64,000 nt of DNA from Nicotiana tabacum (Eukaryota > Streptophyta > Magnoliopsida > Solanales > Solanaceae). The stretch lies in contig NC_134082.1 in assembly GCF_000715075.1 (NCBI RefSeq), positions 58,429,466-58,493,465 on the forward strand, in the 5' to 3' direction. Shown piece after piece: positions 12,600 to 24,390 of the stretch; positions within the stretch are counted from its first letter, which is position 1; each line of letters begins with the position of its first letter. Below the pieces are notes generated by a model that was not told where the DNA came from, searched no databases, and saw only the letters and a list, made by a program, of their open reading frames with translations. The position numbers were made by a program, and so were the translations under genes.

Positions 12600-14272
12600 T
12601 GCTTATCATCAAGTGCGGGGGATCTTCTCCCATTTTTGAAGGTTCTACATTATAACGAATGCGACCGCAGTTGTTTTTAGCCCGGTCACTTAAAATTCCC
12701 TGAGATGGTCGTTTTTCAACAATGTCGCCACCTCTTCATGTAGATGCCAAAAATCCCCAGTTCGGTGACCGTTTGTCCCGTGGTATTCGCACCATAAACT
12801 AGGATACCTTTGGTTGGGATCAGATCTCCTTAGCTTCAAGAACTATGCTTCTTTAATGTTCCTCATAGCCGACACCATCTCCACTACGCTAACATTGAAG
12901 TTGTATTCGGAAATCTTGTGGTAGGAAGAATCTTGACAACCTGACGTTTCCTTCTACTTCAACGACCAATTATTTTGGCCGCGATCAGTTCTCCTCTCCA
13001 TGGAGAATCTATCCGCTGATCGGAAACCTCTGTTACATCCTTCGGCCCATTCATAGGGCAAAAACCGACTCCTTAAAGATCATCGATTTGTGTCGAAATC
13101 ATCTTTCAATTTCTCTCTATTCTTCTCACAATCCTGACCTTTGACCGACGCCGAAAAATCGAGTTGATCATCCTCAATCCTTATCTTAGACTCACACCGG
13201 TTGGGAATATCTGCCCAAGTTATTTCTTGAAACTCGAGCAAACTTTCGTTTAACTTCTGGGAAGCATCAAAAATTCTTGGATTCTAGCCTATGATAAATG
13301 CTTCAGCCGCCCACTCATCTGGTATGACCGGTAGCAACATTCTTGACTTCTGGATCTGGTCACAAACTCTCGCAGCAACTCGAATGCTCCTTGTGAAATC
13401 CTGAATATGTCGGCCTTTCAGGGCTGTACCTTTCTGGCCCCGGCATGGGCTTTGAAGAAAGAGTCTGCAAGCATCTCGAAGGAGTCTATAAAGTGCCTGG
13501 GCAAAAGCAAATACCATGTTAGGGCTCCCTTAGTAAGGGTCTCCCCGAATGTTTTCAATAAGACTGACTCAATCTCATGGGGAAATAAATTGTTCTCCTT
13601 CACCTCCATTGCATAGGTGGTGATATGCTCCTGGGGATCTAAAGTCTCATCATACTTCGGCACATTTGGTATTTTGAATCGCTTCAGGATCAACTCTAGT
13701 GTCGCGCTCGGTTTAAACGACAATTGTGTGTACATCTTTGAATCCGGCCCTTTTCAGCACTGGTGGTGCCCCGAAATTTGATCCATTCGGGAATTTTATC
13801 TCTCTCATGAACCGCATGAGTTTGGTTTTAAAAGGATCATTCTCATTGTCGTTATCGGGTCCGCCAGCATTCCCCCGGCCTTGTCAAAGTCGACGTCACC
13901 CCTTGGGGTGTTGTTATCGACCTTTTATGTTGTCTGATTTGCGAGAGCACCGGGAGGAACTGTACATTGTCTATTCGCATTATTGGAAGCACCCGGCAAC
14001 GCCTGCTTTAATTCCGTCATGACCTAATCCTGTCATGTGAGATGACCTATTATGGCCTCTTATTGATCCTTCAACATCCTTACTGTTTCAACGACATGCT
14101 CGTCTTCAACATCATCATGAGTTTCCACTCAAACATGTCATGGATATAGGCCGTCATGGACCGACGTGGTCTCGTTCCCCTCATTGTGGGTATCGCTGAT
14201 GGAATCTTCGTGCTGAGGCTGATTTCCTTGGGCCTCAATGTTGTGTGTATTGTTGGCACCATTATCTGCCAT
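12600..14272 (-). pseudogene. Tat gag
   Basis: The start is ATG at 14272-14270 (MADNGANNTHNIEAQ), about 85 nt downstream of the PBS. The capsid core is recognisable in 13284-13735 (FKIPNVPKYDETLDPQEHITTY, then LLKTFGETLTKGALTWY), in two overlapping frames. A Tat-type zinc-binding stretch, CEYHGTNGHRTGDFWHLHEEV, lies around 12700-12790. Several TAG/TGA codons and frameshifts interrupt it. Gag forms the virus-like particle and packages RNA; no function is expected here. Confidence 0.75.
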
Positions 14273-14356
14273 TTTTAATGATTTTTGCTGAAAATAATGA
14301 ATCAAACAAGTTAGTAATAGATGTAGGAATTAATTCAATTACACGACTGTCTATTC

Positions 14357-14375
14357 CCCATGGTGGGTGCCAAAC
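14357..14375 (-). promoter_or_regulatory. Primer binding site of the Tat element
   Basis: On the minus strand TTTGGCACCCACCATGGGG directly follows the LTR end. It resembles the non-methionine PBS class used by Tat elements; I do not assign the tRNA with certainty. Confidence 0.6.
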
Positions 14376-15045
14376 TGTTTACCCGTAAAACAGTACAGTT
14401 GAATTTATATGTAATTTGATCCAAAATAATAGATAAATTAGACAAAAATATATGACTTAGCCTTGAAATTGAAATAAATGGCAGATATCTTAGTCCCATG
14501 TGCAGAGCTACTGGAGGCAGTAAGAACAACATAAATAAGCAAAAAAGTAAAATGTTATTTGAGCATTTAATAGAATAAAGTGTATGCTTGCCAGAAAATT
14601 CGTGTGTCTTACAATGATGGTAGAGCTCACTATTAATAGTTATACCTAGGGAATAATGTCCTAGGAGAAATCCCCTCTTAAATGACAATTATGAGGGCTA
14701 TTGAATAATGTGTAACGGTGGGCAATGATGTCATATTCTTTATAATGGATCATGCACTTAATATTGTAGAATATTCTTCATTGAATGTTACCATATAACA
14801 TTTTATTCTTCATCCAATGACCGATATCCATATTGGAACTCGACTATATCCATATTCGCGCCGCATAGGACCCCATTCGGGAGAAAGCATTCCCTACCAA
14901 GAATGTTTCATACTCAGGGCTCAAACTCGAAACCTCTGGTTAAGGGAAGAGCAGTCTCATCCACTACACCACATTTTTGGCGGTCAACATGAAGATTTTT
15001 GTAACATATATAAGTGTATTTTAGTATGTAATAATAAGTTACTTG
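14376..15045 (-). repeat. 5' LTR of the Tat element (outer limit unclear)
   Basis: The LTR edge next to the PBS reads TGTTTACCC on the + strand. The sequence outward is AT-rich and non-coding, interrupted by a SINE at 14805-14970 and then by element E at 15051. No second LTR copy is in the window, so where the LTR ends and older DNA begins cannot be fixed; it may resume at 37003. Confidence 0.5.
14805..14970 (-). mobile_element. tRNA-derived SINE with 7-bp target duplication
   Basis: On the minus strand it begins GGTGTAGTGGATGAGACTGC (A-box-like), continues through a B-box-like GGTTTCGAGTTTGAG and the body ggtagggaatgc...gcggcgcgaatatgg, a pattern I associate with plant SINEs common in Solanaceae. 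ACATTTT flanks both sides on the + strand (14798-14804 and 14971-14977). A pol III promoter pair could drive it; substitutions in the boxes make that doubtful. Confidence 0.75.
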
Positions 15046-15917
15046 GTTTATGTAATGACCCGACCAGTCGTTTTGAGCTCTAACGTGTTGTTCAATAGTT
15101 TCAGGCCATGAGCAGCTTCGCTTCAGGTATTATGACTTGTACTCATGGTCGGAATTGAATTCCGGGAAGTTCGGAGTTGATTTGGGAAGAGAATTTTCAT
15201 TTCGGAGGCCTTAAGTTGGAAGAACCGACTAAGATTGGATTTTTGAAGTAAACGACCTCGGAATCAGGATTTGAAAGTTCCAGCAGGTTCGTTTTGGACT
15301 TGGGCGTATGTCCGGATCGGGTTTTGGAAGACCTATGAACGTTTCAGCACCTATTGTAGAAGTTAGCATTTTTGGAAGATTTCATAAGTTTGGGTTGAAG
15401 TGCATTCCAGTATTATCGATGTCCGTTTGGGATTTCGAGTTTGGGAGTAACTCCGTATGGTAATTCTGGTGTTGAGAGCGCGATCGAAAGTGAATTTGGA
15501 GGTTCGTGGGTCGTTTTGGAGTCATTTGGCTAAAGATAGAAATTTGAAGGTATTTGAGAAGTTTGACCAGAAGTGGACTTTTTGATATCGGGGTCGGATT
15601 CCTAATCCGTAAGTTGGAGGTCTGTAATGTCAAATGTGGCTTGTGTGCAAAATTTGAGGTCAATCAGACATGATTTGATATGTTTCGGCATCGAATGCAG
15701 AAGTTTGAAATTCTAAAGTTCATTAAGCTTGGATTGGAGGTCGATTCATGATTTTAGCGTTGTCTGATATGATTTGAGGCCTCGAAAAAGTCCGTAATGT
15801 GTTTTGGGACTAGTTGGTACGATTGGTTGGGATCCCGGGTGCCTCGGGTGGATTCCGGATGGTTAATGGATCAAAAATGGAATTTGGAGGAGGTTTGATG
15901 CAGATGGTGTCTGGTGT

Positions 15918-16165
15918 AACCGCACCTGTGAGGTTTTGGCCGTAGGTGCGTAGCAGAAGAAGCGGCCCTAAGGTCGCATATACGATTTGATGGGGGAGAG
16001 ATGGGTCCGCAGATGCGGTCATCTCGTCGCAGAAGCGAGACCGCACCTGCGGAGGAGAGGACGCAGAAGCAGGAATGGGCTGGGAGCCCTGGACCGCAGA
16101 AGCGGTGTTTGATCTGCATCTGCAGGGCTGCAGAAGCGGTCGAGAGACCGTAGGTGCAAAAAGGC
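15918..16165 (+). repeat. CGC-N4-GCG word array in E 5' LTR
   Basis: Words such as CCGCAGATGCGG, TCGCAGAAGCGA, CCGCACCTGCGG and CCGCAGAAGCGG recur within 250 bp. Each is an inverted repeat with a 4-nt centre. The same array sits in the 3' LTR at about 35005-35232, with several words changed by C-to-T or G-to-A. Confidence 0.8.
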
Positions 16166-16277
16166 TGGAGGCAGTATTCTTTTTAAAAATCGGGGTTGGC
16201 TAATTTTCACTCATTTTCTTTCATGGGAGCTGAGTTTGGAGCAACTTGGGAGTGTCATTTTCATCACCAAGCATGAG

Positions 16278-16279
16278 GT
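16278..16279 (+). promoter_or_regulatory. Splice-donor-like site in E 5' LTR
   Basis: atGAG|GTAAGTgg is a near-perfect plant donor; the 3' LTR keeps it at 35344-35345. No transcript evidence can be had from sequence alone and I cannot name its acceptor. Confidence 0.35.
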
Positions 16280-17815
16280 AAGTGGATTCTGCTAGTTTTG
16301 AGTTAATACTTGGATTATATACGGATTTGAGCATGAAAATTTGGTAGAAATTGTGGGTTTTTGATAGGAGACCTAGAAATTTATATTTTGGATTTTTACC
16401 ACGATTTTGGGCATGGAATTAAGAGAAAATCATATACTAGAGTTCGTGAGTTCATGGGTAAACTTTATCTTCAAAAAATTTCGGAATCCGAGCACGCTGG
16501 CCCAAGGGCAATTTTGTTAACTTTTCGATCGGGGTTAGGAATTGTTATAAATTGGATTGGAATGAGTAATTGAGCATATATTAATGGATTTGCATAATTG
16601 TTGGCTAACTTTGGAGCATTTTGCATCGACTCGAGTTTTCGGAAAGGCGTGGAATGTCGGTTATGGATCCTCAAAGCGAGGTGAGTCTCATTTCTAACCT
16701 TGTAAGAGGAAATTGTCCCCATAGGTGAAATAATCGGTTATGTGCTCCTATTTGTGGGGGCTACATATGCACGAGGTGACGAGAGTCCGTGCGTATCTAC
16801 TATTATGTTTAAGTCCGGGTAGTTTAGGACCCAAAAGCATGTTATACTTGGAACATTGGTAATCTTATTGACAGTTGAATTTCTTAAACCATAGCGAATT
16901 GGTAAATGAATTTCTAAAAGGATTAAATTTCATTTTTCTTAAATCATTAAAAGAGAATTGGTTTTTATTTGGATAAACGTTCCCCGATAAACTTTGAATT
17001 GGTTGTTTGAATGTGTGTATCTATGTGTGCCGCACTCGCATGTATGATTCGCGAGCGGGGTAATAGATGCATTTATAGTTCGCGTCGTTTGACCCTCGGC
17101 GGTGCACATTTTACATTTATCTTGGATCAGGCCATACGACCTCGGCATGATATGCGCATGCTTGTATTGTTTGCCTGAGATTTATAAATGTTGATATTTG
17201 CCTTTCCTGGCCGGAGATAAATTAATAAAGATAATGAAGAATAAATTTTTTGGAAATTTGTTATTATTTGGAAAGTTGTTTACCTGCTATCTGGCATTAT
17301 GAATTATAATTGTTTGTTTTATAAAATCCATGATCTCCTCACATTTTCACTATATTATCATTAGACCACTAGTAAGTGTCGAAGTCGACCTCTCGTCTCT
17401 ACTTCTTCGAGATTAGACGGGATACTAGCTGGGTACACGTTATTTTCGTACTCATACTACACTTGCTGTGTATTTTTGTTGCACAAGCACATGCATCTCT
17501 AGTGGCTTAGTGGGTGTAGCAGCATGGTTGATCTACAGACCTAGGTGAGCTGCACTTATTGAGATGACCCGCAGCCAGTAGAGTATCTTTTAGATTACTG
17601 TATTTACTTTTTGTCCAATATTGTATTCCGAACGGTTGTTGTATTACATTATTTCCTAGAAATTGCTCATGCACTTGTGACACCAGGTTCTGGGATGATT
17701 ATAAAGATTATCTTTTACTATCTAAATTGAAGGAAAATTTCAATTTTTAAAATTATTAAGATAAGAATTAAATTAAGCATTTATGATTGGCTTGCCTGAC
17801 AGCGGTGCCCAGCGC

Positions 17816-18734
17816 TGTTGGCCCAAGAACAGGTGATGTTTTGAAGAATGACAAATGAACTTAGTCATAGACTAGGTCCATCATGTGAAGCACAGTCATG
17901 ATCAACCTATACATGTGAGATGCATATGAAGGAGATAAGTCCCACTGATCAAGCAGCAATATCTCCTGATCTGATCGAAAAGGTTGCATATTGGATAAGG
18001 GGAGAAAGTCTCCTTATATGAAGAGAACACAATCCGGATAAACAGAGTGTTAGAGTTTGATATCGTCAAGGACTCAACTACGATAGAAGATCAGAAATTG
18101 AATCCCAATCAAACTCTGATTACTAACCTATTAAATAATATTGGTTGATCTTTTTTACAGGTATTGCACATACGCAGAAGTTAAACTAAATTGAAAGCAA
18201 AAGAGCAAGGCGATTTTGCAAGCAATTTATGTGATATTTGAGTGTGCACTCCTGAAGCTACTTGAGCGAGATAGAATAACTAGTTCTATTGTATTTTTTC
18301 TTATTCTAGTTCAATTGTAGTAGGTGGTTTAAAGTTGTACCTTTCTAGCTTTCATAGAAACAATTGTATTAGATACTTGGAGAGTTCAAGTTATAGGCTA
18401 ACTTGAAGTTGTCGCAACAGTTAGAGGCCGGTTGCTACAACGGGATTAGAGGTAATCCTTAGGTTTACAAAGAGTTTTGTAAATGTTGTTTTGGCTCAGT
18501 GATTTAGTAAAGTGTTGGGGAAAATCCTACTGAGTAGTAGGTCGTGGTTTTTTTACCTTTTGAGCCGGGTGTTTTCCACGTCAAAATCTCTATGTTCTTT
18601 ATTTTATGTACTTTTAATTCCGCTAACAGTAGTAGTTAGAACACCTAGAAGAACCTGGTTCTTCTAGATCGAAAATTGGGTACCACACAAATCACCCACC
18701 CCCCTCTTTTGTGGTATTGACGCTTAAAACATCA
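17816..18734 (+). repeat. 5' LTR of the SIRE element
   Basis: It starts TGTTGGCCCAAGAAC and ends gcttaaaacatca. A TATA-like CTTATATGAAG lies at 18013-18023. The closing part includes a repeated-looking AACACCTAGAAGAACCTGG segment, also present in the 3' copy. Confidence 0.92.
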
Positions 18735-18736
18735 AT

Positions 18737-18750
18737 TGGTATCAGAGCGG
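18737..18750 (+). promoter_or_regulatory. Primer binding site of the SIRE element
   Basis: TGGTATCAGAGCGG lies 2 bp after the LTR end; this is the methionine-initiator type. The gag ATG follows 41 nt later. Confidence 0.88.
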
Positions 18751-18790
18751 GTTATCCTTGAAAAGGCTAACACCTTAGGAAAAGATCAAC

Positions 18791-20560
18791 ATGAGTACAC
18801 CACCTGAAAACTGGGAAGGGCAATCCACTGCTAGGCCTCTACTTTTCAACGGTCAGTACTATTCTTGGTGGAAGAACAGGATGAGGGATCACATCATAGG
18901 AGAAGACTATGAACTCTGGGACATAGTTAGTGATGGCCCTCTAGCAACTACAAAGAAGAATGCTGAAGGAGTGGATGTGCCAAAGACTAGAGCTGACTGC
19001 ACTGCTGAAGACCTAAAGAAGTCGAGAAGAATGCTAAGGCCAAGAAATGGCTTGTGTGTGGACTAAGTCCAGATGAGTACAGTAGAATTCAAAGTTGTAC
19101 CACTACTAAGGAAATCTGGGTCACTTTGCAAGTGGCTCATAAAGGAACACCTCAAGTGAAGAGGTCCAGAGGAATACTGATGTACTCCCAGTATGAAAAC
19201 TTCACCATGAAAGAAGGAGAAACCATCCAAGAGATGTATACAAGGTTCACCACACTAACAAATGAACTTAAATATCTTGGAAGGATTATTCTCGAAGAAG
19301 ACAAAGTTGGGAAGATTTTGACCAGGGTTCTGCCAGTCTCTTAAGAAAGCAAAATTACTGCTATTCAGGAATCAAAGAACATTGCTACCCTTAAGCTGGA
19401 TCTTACTGCCTATGAACTGAGAAGGCAGACCATGAAAATGGATGCACCCAAGAAGGAAAGAAGTCTGGCTCTCAGAATTGCTGAAGGTTCAGATCTGGAG
19501 GATGATGAAATGGCTATGATCACTAGAAATTTCAAAAATTACTTAATGAGAGGAAATGGTTCTTCAAGAGGTACAACCTTCAACAAACCAAGGGCTCTTG
19601 AGAAACAGACCAATGAGGGCTGCTACAAGTCTAGTAAGACTGATCACATGAGCAAGAACTGCCCTCAATGGGAAATTGAGTGGAAGAAGGAAAGGGTTGA
19701 ACGAAGGAGCAGGAAGAAGGAACAGGTTCAACCAAAAAGGAACAAAGGATCAACAAAGGCTATGGTTGCTGCCTGGGGAGAAAAATCAGATGAGGAATCA
19801 GAAGATGAAGCTGGAGATGAACAAGCTCTTATGGCCATAAGAGAATCAGATGATGAACAAGAGGTAAGTATTCTTCATCTCAAAGACAAGATTAAATTCC
19901 TGTCTAAAGAAAGGTTGTACTGAGCTATTGCAGGATTTCATTGATGAGTTTGAGATAATTAACAATGAAAAGGAAGAGTTGTCTAGGGAATGTATGATCC
20001 TAAAACCCAAGTGCAAAAATCTAGAGTCTAGGGCTAATAAGATTGAAAGTGAAAATACTGAGTTGAAGAACCAGGTTCTTGAACTTGACACTAGTATCCT
20101 AGAACTTTGGTCTGAGAACTTAAAACTGAATCTAGGAACAGGAAAGAAGAAAGCTGATCACACTCATCTCACCCTAGAAGAAAACTTAGGAAAAATGAAT
20201 GTTGATCTATATAGGAAAGATGAGCAGATAAAAGTACTAAAAGAAGATCTAGGGAATGGTAAAACATGAACTAGACAGAACTTGCAAATGGAACAAGGCT
20301 TCTGATGCACTCTCCTGGCTACACGAACATCACAGTAGCAATAAAAGAGGACTTGGTTATGGAACTCAAGCACCTGAGTGGGATCCTAAAAGCAAGTACC
20401 TCACTCTTCCTGAAAATAAAATTTGCACACATTGCGGCAAGACTGGCCATTACAAAAATGAATGTAATGCAAAAGAAAAGGCCAGTCAAAAGAACAAAAC
20501 CTTTGTTCAAGAAAAGCAAATATGCTGCCTGGGTGGGCTAGAAGGAATCTGATTTATCCC
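18791..20560 (+). pseudogene. SIRE gag
   Basis: ATG at 18791 opens MSTPPENWEGQSTARPLLFNG, the SIRE-type gag start. The frame shifts near 19050, meets a TAA at 19342-19344 with the frame continuing open after it, and shifts again near 19923. Two zinc-knuckle regions follow: the first (about 19620-19660) has lost a cysteine (CYKSSKTDHMSKNC), the second (about 20410-20455) is intact (CTHCGKTGHYKNEC). A Glu/Lys-rich coiled-coil-like stretch lies between them (19930-20270). Gag would build the particle and bind RNA. Confidence 0.85.
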
Positions 20561-20599
20561 TTTGCCCATAGAAAGGGACCAAAACTAGTTTGGGTTCCT

Positions 20600-20984
20600 A
20601 AGACTAACCCCTGATTTCTTTTTGCAGGTCCAAGTGAAGGGAAGCAGCCAAATATGGTACATGGATAGTTGTTGCTCAAAACATATGACTGGAAGCAAGA
20701 ACTAGTTCCTTTAACTTAAGGACTTAAAGGGAGGCAATGTATCCTTTGGAAATGGGAAGAAAGGTGAGATCATTGGGGTTGGAAAGGTAGGCAAGACAGA
20801 CTCTCACTCCATTAAAAATGTATACTTGATAGATGGCTTGAAATACAGCCTTATCAGTGTGTCACAACTGTGTGACAGAGATAACCTTGTAGCATTCACC
20901 TCTACTAAATGCTTTGTGATTAATCTTACCACTAACAATATTGTTTTGTAGTGAAAAAGAGTTAACAATATTTACATTGTAGAT
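20600..20984 (+). pseudogene. SIRE protease region
   Basis: WYMDSCCSKHMTGSKN (about 20655-20705) is the copia protease catalytic loop, with the Gly of the usual DSG replaced by Cys. A stop follows in NKN/TS*FL and further stops occur near 20950. The region would mature the polyprotein; it is not functional here. Confidence 0.75.
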
Positions 20985-21934
20985 TTGTCCACTCTCTCAG
21001 AAAATGAACTAACCTGCCTAAGTGTGCTAGATAATGATCCCCTCCTGTGGCATAAAAAACTTGGTCATGTCAGTCTGAATCAGCTAAACAAATTGGTCTG
21101 TAAGGACTTGGTGATAGGGTTACCTAACATCAAGTTCAAGGAAGACAAAGTATGTGAGGCTTGCGCAAGGGGGAAGCAGGTAAGATCATCCTTCAAAAGC
21201 AAGAAAATAGTAAGCACAACCAAGTCGTTGGAACTGGTCCATATGGATCTATATGGTCCAATGAGAACCATGAGCAAAGGTGGAAAGAAGTATGTAATGG
21301 TACTTGTTAATGACTATTCTAGATTTACCTAGGTACTGTTTCTAACATCTAAAGATGAAGCATTTGATATGTTTACTGCCTTTGTTAGAAAAACTTAGAA
21401 ACAATTAGGAAATCAACTTGCATCAATTAGGTCTGATCACGGAACTGAATTTGAGAATGCTAAGTTTGCTGAATTTTGTGATGAAAAAATGGTATAGATC
21501 ATAACTTCTCTGCCCCTAGGACACCTCAACAAAATGGAGTAGTTGAAAGAAACAATAGGACTCTTGAAGACATGGCTAGGACTATGCTACTTTCTAGTAA
21601 ATTGCCCCATTGCTTCTGGGCAGAGGCTGTAAACACTGCATGTTACATTATCAATAGATGCATGACTAGATCTCTTGTAGAGAAGACTCCCAATGAGTTA
21701 CTTAAAGGGAGAAAACCAAATATATCCCATCTTAGGGCATTTGGTTGCAAGTTCTTTGTGCACAATAATGGAAAAGACTCCCTAGGTAAGTTTGATCCCA
21801 GAAGTGATGAGGGAGTATTCTTGGGATACTCTTCACATAGCAAAGCATATAAAGTGTTCAATAAAAGAACTTTGTGTGTAGAAGAAAGTGTACATGTAGT
21901 ATTTGATGAAACTAACATTGTTTCTGAGAGATAG
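20985..21934 (+). pseudogene. SIRE integrase with pre-integrase domain
   Basis: Pre-integrase zinc motif: LLWHKKLGHVSLNQLNKL then CEACARGKQ (20985-21190). Catalytic core: D in LVHMDLYGP (about 21245), D in RSDHGTEFE (about 21430), E in GVVERNN (about 21545). A TAG at 21330-21332 stands for Trp, TAG near 21397 and a short deletion near 21495 break the core. The C-terminal part (21572-21934: MARTMLLSSKLPHCFWAEAV, HLRAFGCKFFVHN) is open for 120 codons, ending in TAG. Confidence 0.85.
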
Positions 21935-22957
21935 GAACAGGAAGATGAAGCCATTAGATTGGTAAAGGATCTGACTGAAGCCTCAACACAAGTCAAAGTG
22001 GCACCAAAAGAAGGAACATGTGATGAAATAGGTTCTTCCATCCAGGGCAACCTGACAGGGGAAACTAATCAAGGAGGAATTGAAATAAATCCCCTAAAAG
22101 AACTTGTTCATGACCCTGTTCCTCAGCAAGCGAACATGGGAGAAACATCTAGCAGAAATCAGTTGGTTGTGAAACCTCACAAGTATCAAAATTCTCATCC
22201 TATTGAGAACATTATCACTGATCCAACATCTGGAGTCAAAACTAGATCACAATTAAAGAATCTGTGTGCTTTTGATGCCTTTTTATCTCTTATTGAGCCT
22301 AAAAATGTTGTTGAGGCTTTGTAGGATGCAGATTGGGTGATTTCAATGCAAGATGAACTCAATCAGTTTGAGAGAAATCAAGTTTGGCATCTAGTTCCAA
22401 GACCCAAGGACAGATCAGTCATTGGTACAAAGTGGGTCTTCAGAAACAAACTCGATAAAGATGGAACAGTTACAAGAAACAAGGCAAGACTGGTGGTCCA
22501 AGGTTACAGCCAAGAGGAGGACATAGACTATGATGAGACCTTTGCTCCAGTTGCAAGACTAGAGGCTATCAGACTCCTTATAGCCTTTGTAGCACACATG
22601 GAATTCACTCTTCATCAAATGGATGTCAAAAGTGCCTTCCTGAATGGCTACCTGAAAGAAGAAGTGTTTGTGAAACAACCTCCAGGGTTTGAGAGCAAGG
22701 AATGTCCTGAGCATGTGTACAAGTTAGACAAGGCTCTCTATGGACTCAAGCAGGCCCCAAGAGCATGGTATGAACGATTGTCCAAATTACTTCTGGAGCA
22801 TGGTTACAAAAGAGGTAAAATTGATAGTACCTTATTCTTAAGGGAAAAATATAAGGATCTCCTTGTTGTACAAATATATGTTGATGGTACAATCTTTGGG
22901 GCCACTACTGATAATCTAAGTAAGGACTTTGCAAAATTAATGAGGAGTGAGTTTTAA
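21935..22957 (+). pseudogene. SIRE reverse transcriptase
   Basis: A linker (21959-22324) ends in TAG where relatives have Gln (EAL*DADW). The RT frame 22337-22957 is open for 206 codons with [42 protein letters not shown] and [14 protein letters not shown]. The catalytic motif reads YVDG instead of YVDD, so one metal-binding Asp is lost by a single base change. A TAA at 22955-22957 then separates it from RNase H in the same frame. Confidence 0.9.
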
Positions 22958-23820
22958 ATGAGCATGATGGGTGAGCTTAACTTCTTCTTAGTCTTACAGA
23001 TCAAACAAAGTCCAAATGGAACCATGATCCATCAGCAGAAGTATGTAAATGAGCTAATCAAAAAGTTTAAAATGGAAGAATATAAAGAAATAGACACACC
23101 CATTGCAACTGCCACTAAATTAGATGTTGATGAACCTGGTTCATCAGTTGATCAAAAGTTGTATAGAGGTATGATTGGTTCACTCTTGTATCTTACTACT
23201 AGAAGACCTGACATTGTTTTCAGTGTAGGGCTTTGTGCTCGCTTTCAGGCAAATCCTAAAGAGTCTCACCTGACTGTTGTCAAAAGGATACTAAGTTACT
23301 TGAAAGGCACTACTGATTTGTGTCTTTGGTATCCCAAAGGTAGCAATTTTAATCTAGTAGGATATGCTGATGTTGATTATGCAGGTTTTCTAGGGATAGG
23401 AAGAGCACCTTAGGTATGGCACACTTCCTTGGTTCATATCTTGTGTCATGGGCTACTAAAAAGCAAAATTTTGTAGCCTTGTCAACTGCTGAAGCTGAAT
23501 ATGTTGCTGCTGCTTCTTGTTGTGCTCAATTGCTATAAATCAAACAATAGCTGGTAGATTTTGGTATAGAAGTAGGTTGCATTCCTATATTCTATGATAA
23601 CACTAGTGCTATAAGTATGACAAAGAACCCTGTTCATCATAAAAGGACTAAGTACATAGATGTCATGCACCATTTCTTAAGAGACAACTATGAGAAAGGT
23701 CTGATCTCCATAGAATTCTGTATTACTGATAAGCAAATTGCTGACATCTTCACTAAAGCACTAAGTAGAGAAAACTTTGTGAGGAACAGGTTGGAATTAG
23801 GGATGATTAAGATCACGTAA
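22958..23820 (+). pseudogene. SIRE RT thumb and RNase H
   Basis: 22958-23413 gives the RT C-terminal part (LYRGMIGSLLYLTTRRPDIVFSV) and RNase H entry (LVGYADVDYAGFL). An indel near 23400 shifts the frame; the other frame continues FLGSYLVSWATKKQNFVALSTAEAEYVAAA, then DNTSAISMTKNPVHHKRTKYIDVMHHFLRD (to 23820). The Asp and Glu of the active site are visible. The polyprotein ends at TAA 23818-23820. Confidence 0.88.
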
Positions 23821-24390
23821 TAGGTCCAGATCAAAATACAAAAACAAATTTGGCTAGGAATTCCAACTTTGTGTAAATATCTAGATTAATTCTTACTCAG
23901 TCTCGTACTTTAATTAGTATACTCATGTGGCATGTGCATATATGACTCACTGATCTCTTACAAAGTTTTTTCTTTTATGGCATTTGAGGCATGTTCAAGA
24001 GAATTCTAAATGAAGAACCTGGTTCATCAATATGAGTTCATATGAAAGCTCACGTATGTTTTCATATGAAGTCTTATACTTGCCAAATTCCTAGAAAATT
24101 CTATCTGTTGAAGCATTGAACCAGTTTCGTCCCTTTAGAACTCTAAAACCGTGTTTTTCCTCAAATCTAGGGAAGCCAAATAATCATTAAAAGTCTGGAA
24201 TTACAGTTTGATTAGACTTCTATTTGACCCCCTGAAAAGTTGTCATTACTTAATTAATGTCTAATTCTCTTTAAATACACACCACATATCTAATCTTCTT
24301 CATTATTCTAAAACCGTCAAAAATTCTCTTCTTCAACTCTAATTGCTCTCTTCTCCAAAATTCCCAAATTAACTCAGGAAACAAACAAAA
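23821..24390 (+). other. Non-coding spacer between SIRE pol and the extra 3' frame
   Basis: No reading frame of note. The sequence is AT-rich and contains several ATATGAAAG/TTCATATGA words (about 24035-24075) and a CA/pyrimidine-rich run before the ATG at 24391. It may hold the leader or acceptor of a subgenomic mRNA for the extra frame; nothing here proves that. Confidence 0.4.

Larger units (their letters stand above)
10141..14376 (-). mobile_element. Tat/Retand-lineage Ty3/gypsy element, truncated by G1
   Basis: Read on the minus strand the order is PBS, gag, protease, RT, RNase H, second (archaeal-type) RNase H, then interruption by G1 at 10141. The extra RNase H after the first is the hallmark of the Tat group. 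Integrase and the 3' LTR must lie left of the window. Many stops and frameshifts are present. The 5' LTR begins at 14376 on the right. Confidence 0.85.
15051..17815 (+). repeat. 5' LTR of E, main part
   Basis: It starts TGTAATGACCC after the duplication GTTTA and matches 34362-37002. The copia insertion cuts it after ...ggtgcccAGCGC at 17815; the last 34 bp lie at 27876-27909. Compared with the 3' copy it keeps about 235 bp (around 15490-15705) that the other lacks, and it lacks about 60 bp near 17705. It contains a CpG-rich array of CCGC-N4-GCGG words (about 15918-16165) and a donor-like GAG|GTAAGT (GT at 16278-16279). Confidence 0.88.

Noticed and set aside
15382..16210. Overlapping minus-strand frames in the E LTR (Arg/Cys/Pro-rich)
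   Set aside because: Composition follows the CGC-N4-GCG array, and the same frames are broken differently in the other LTR (34831-35280).
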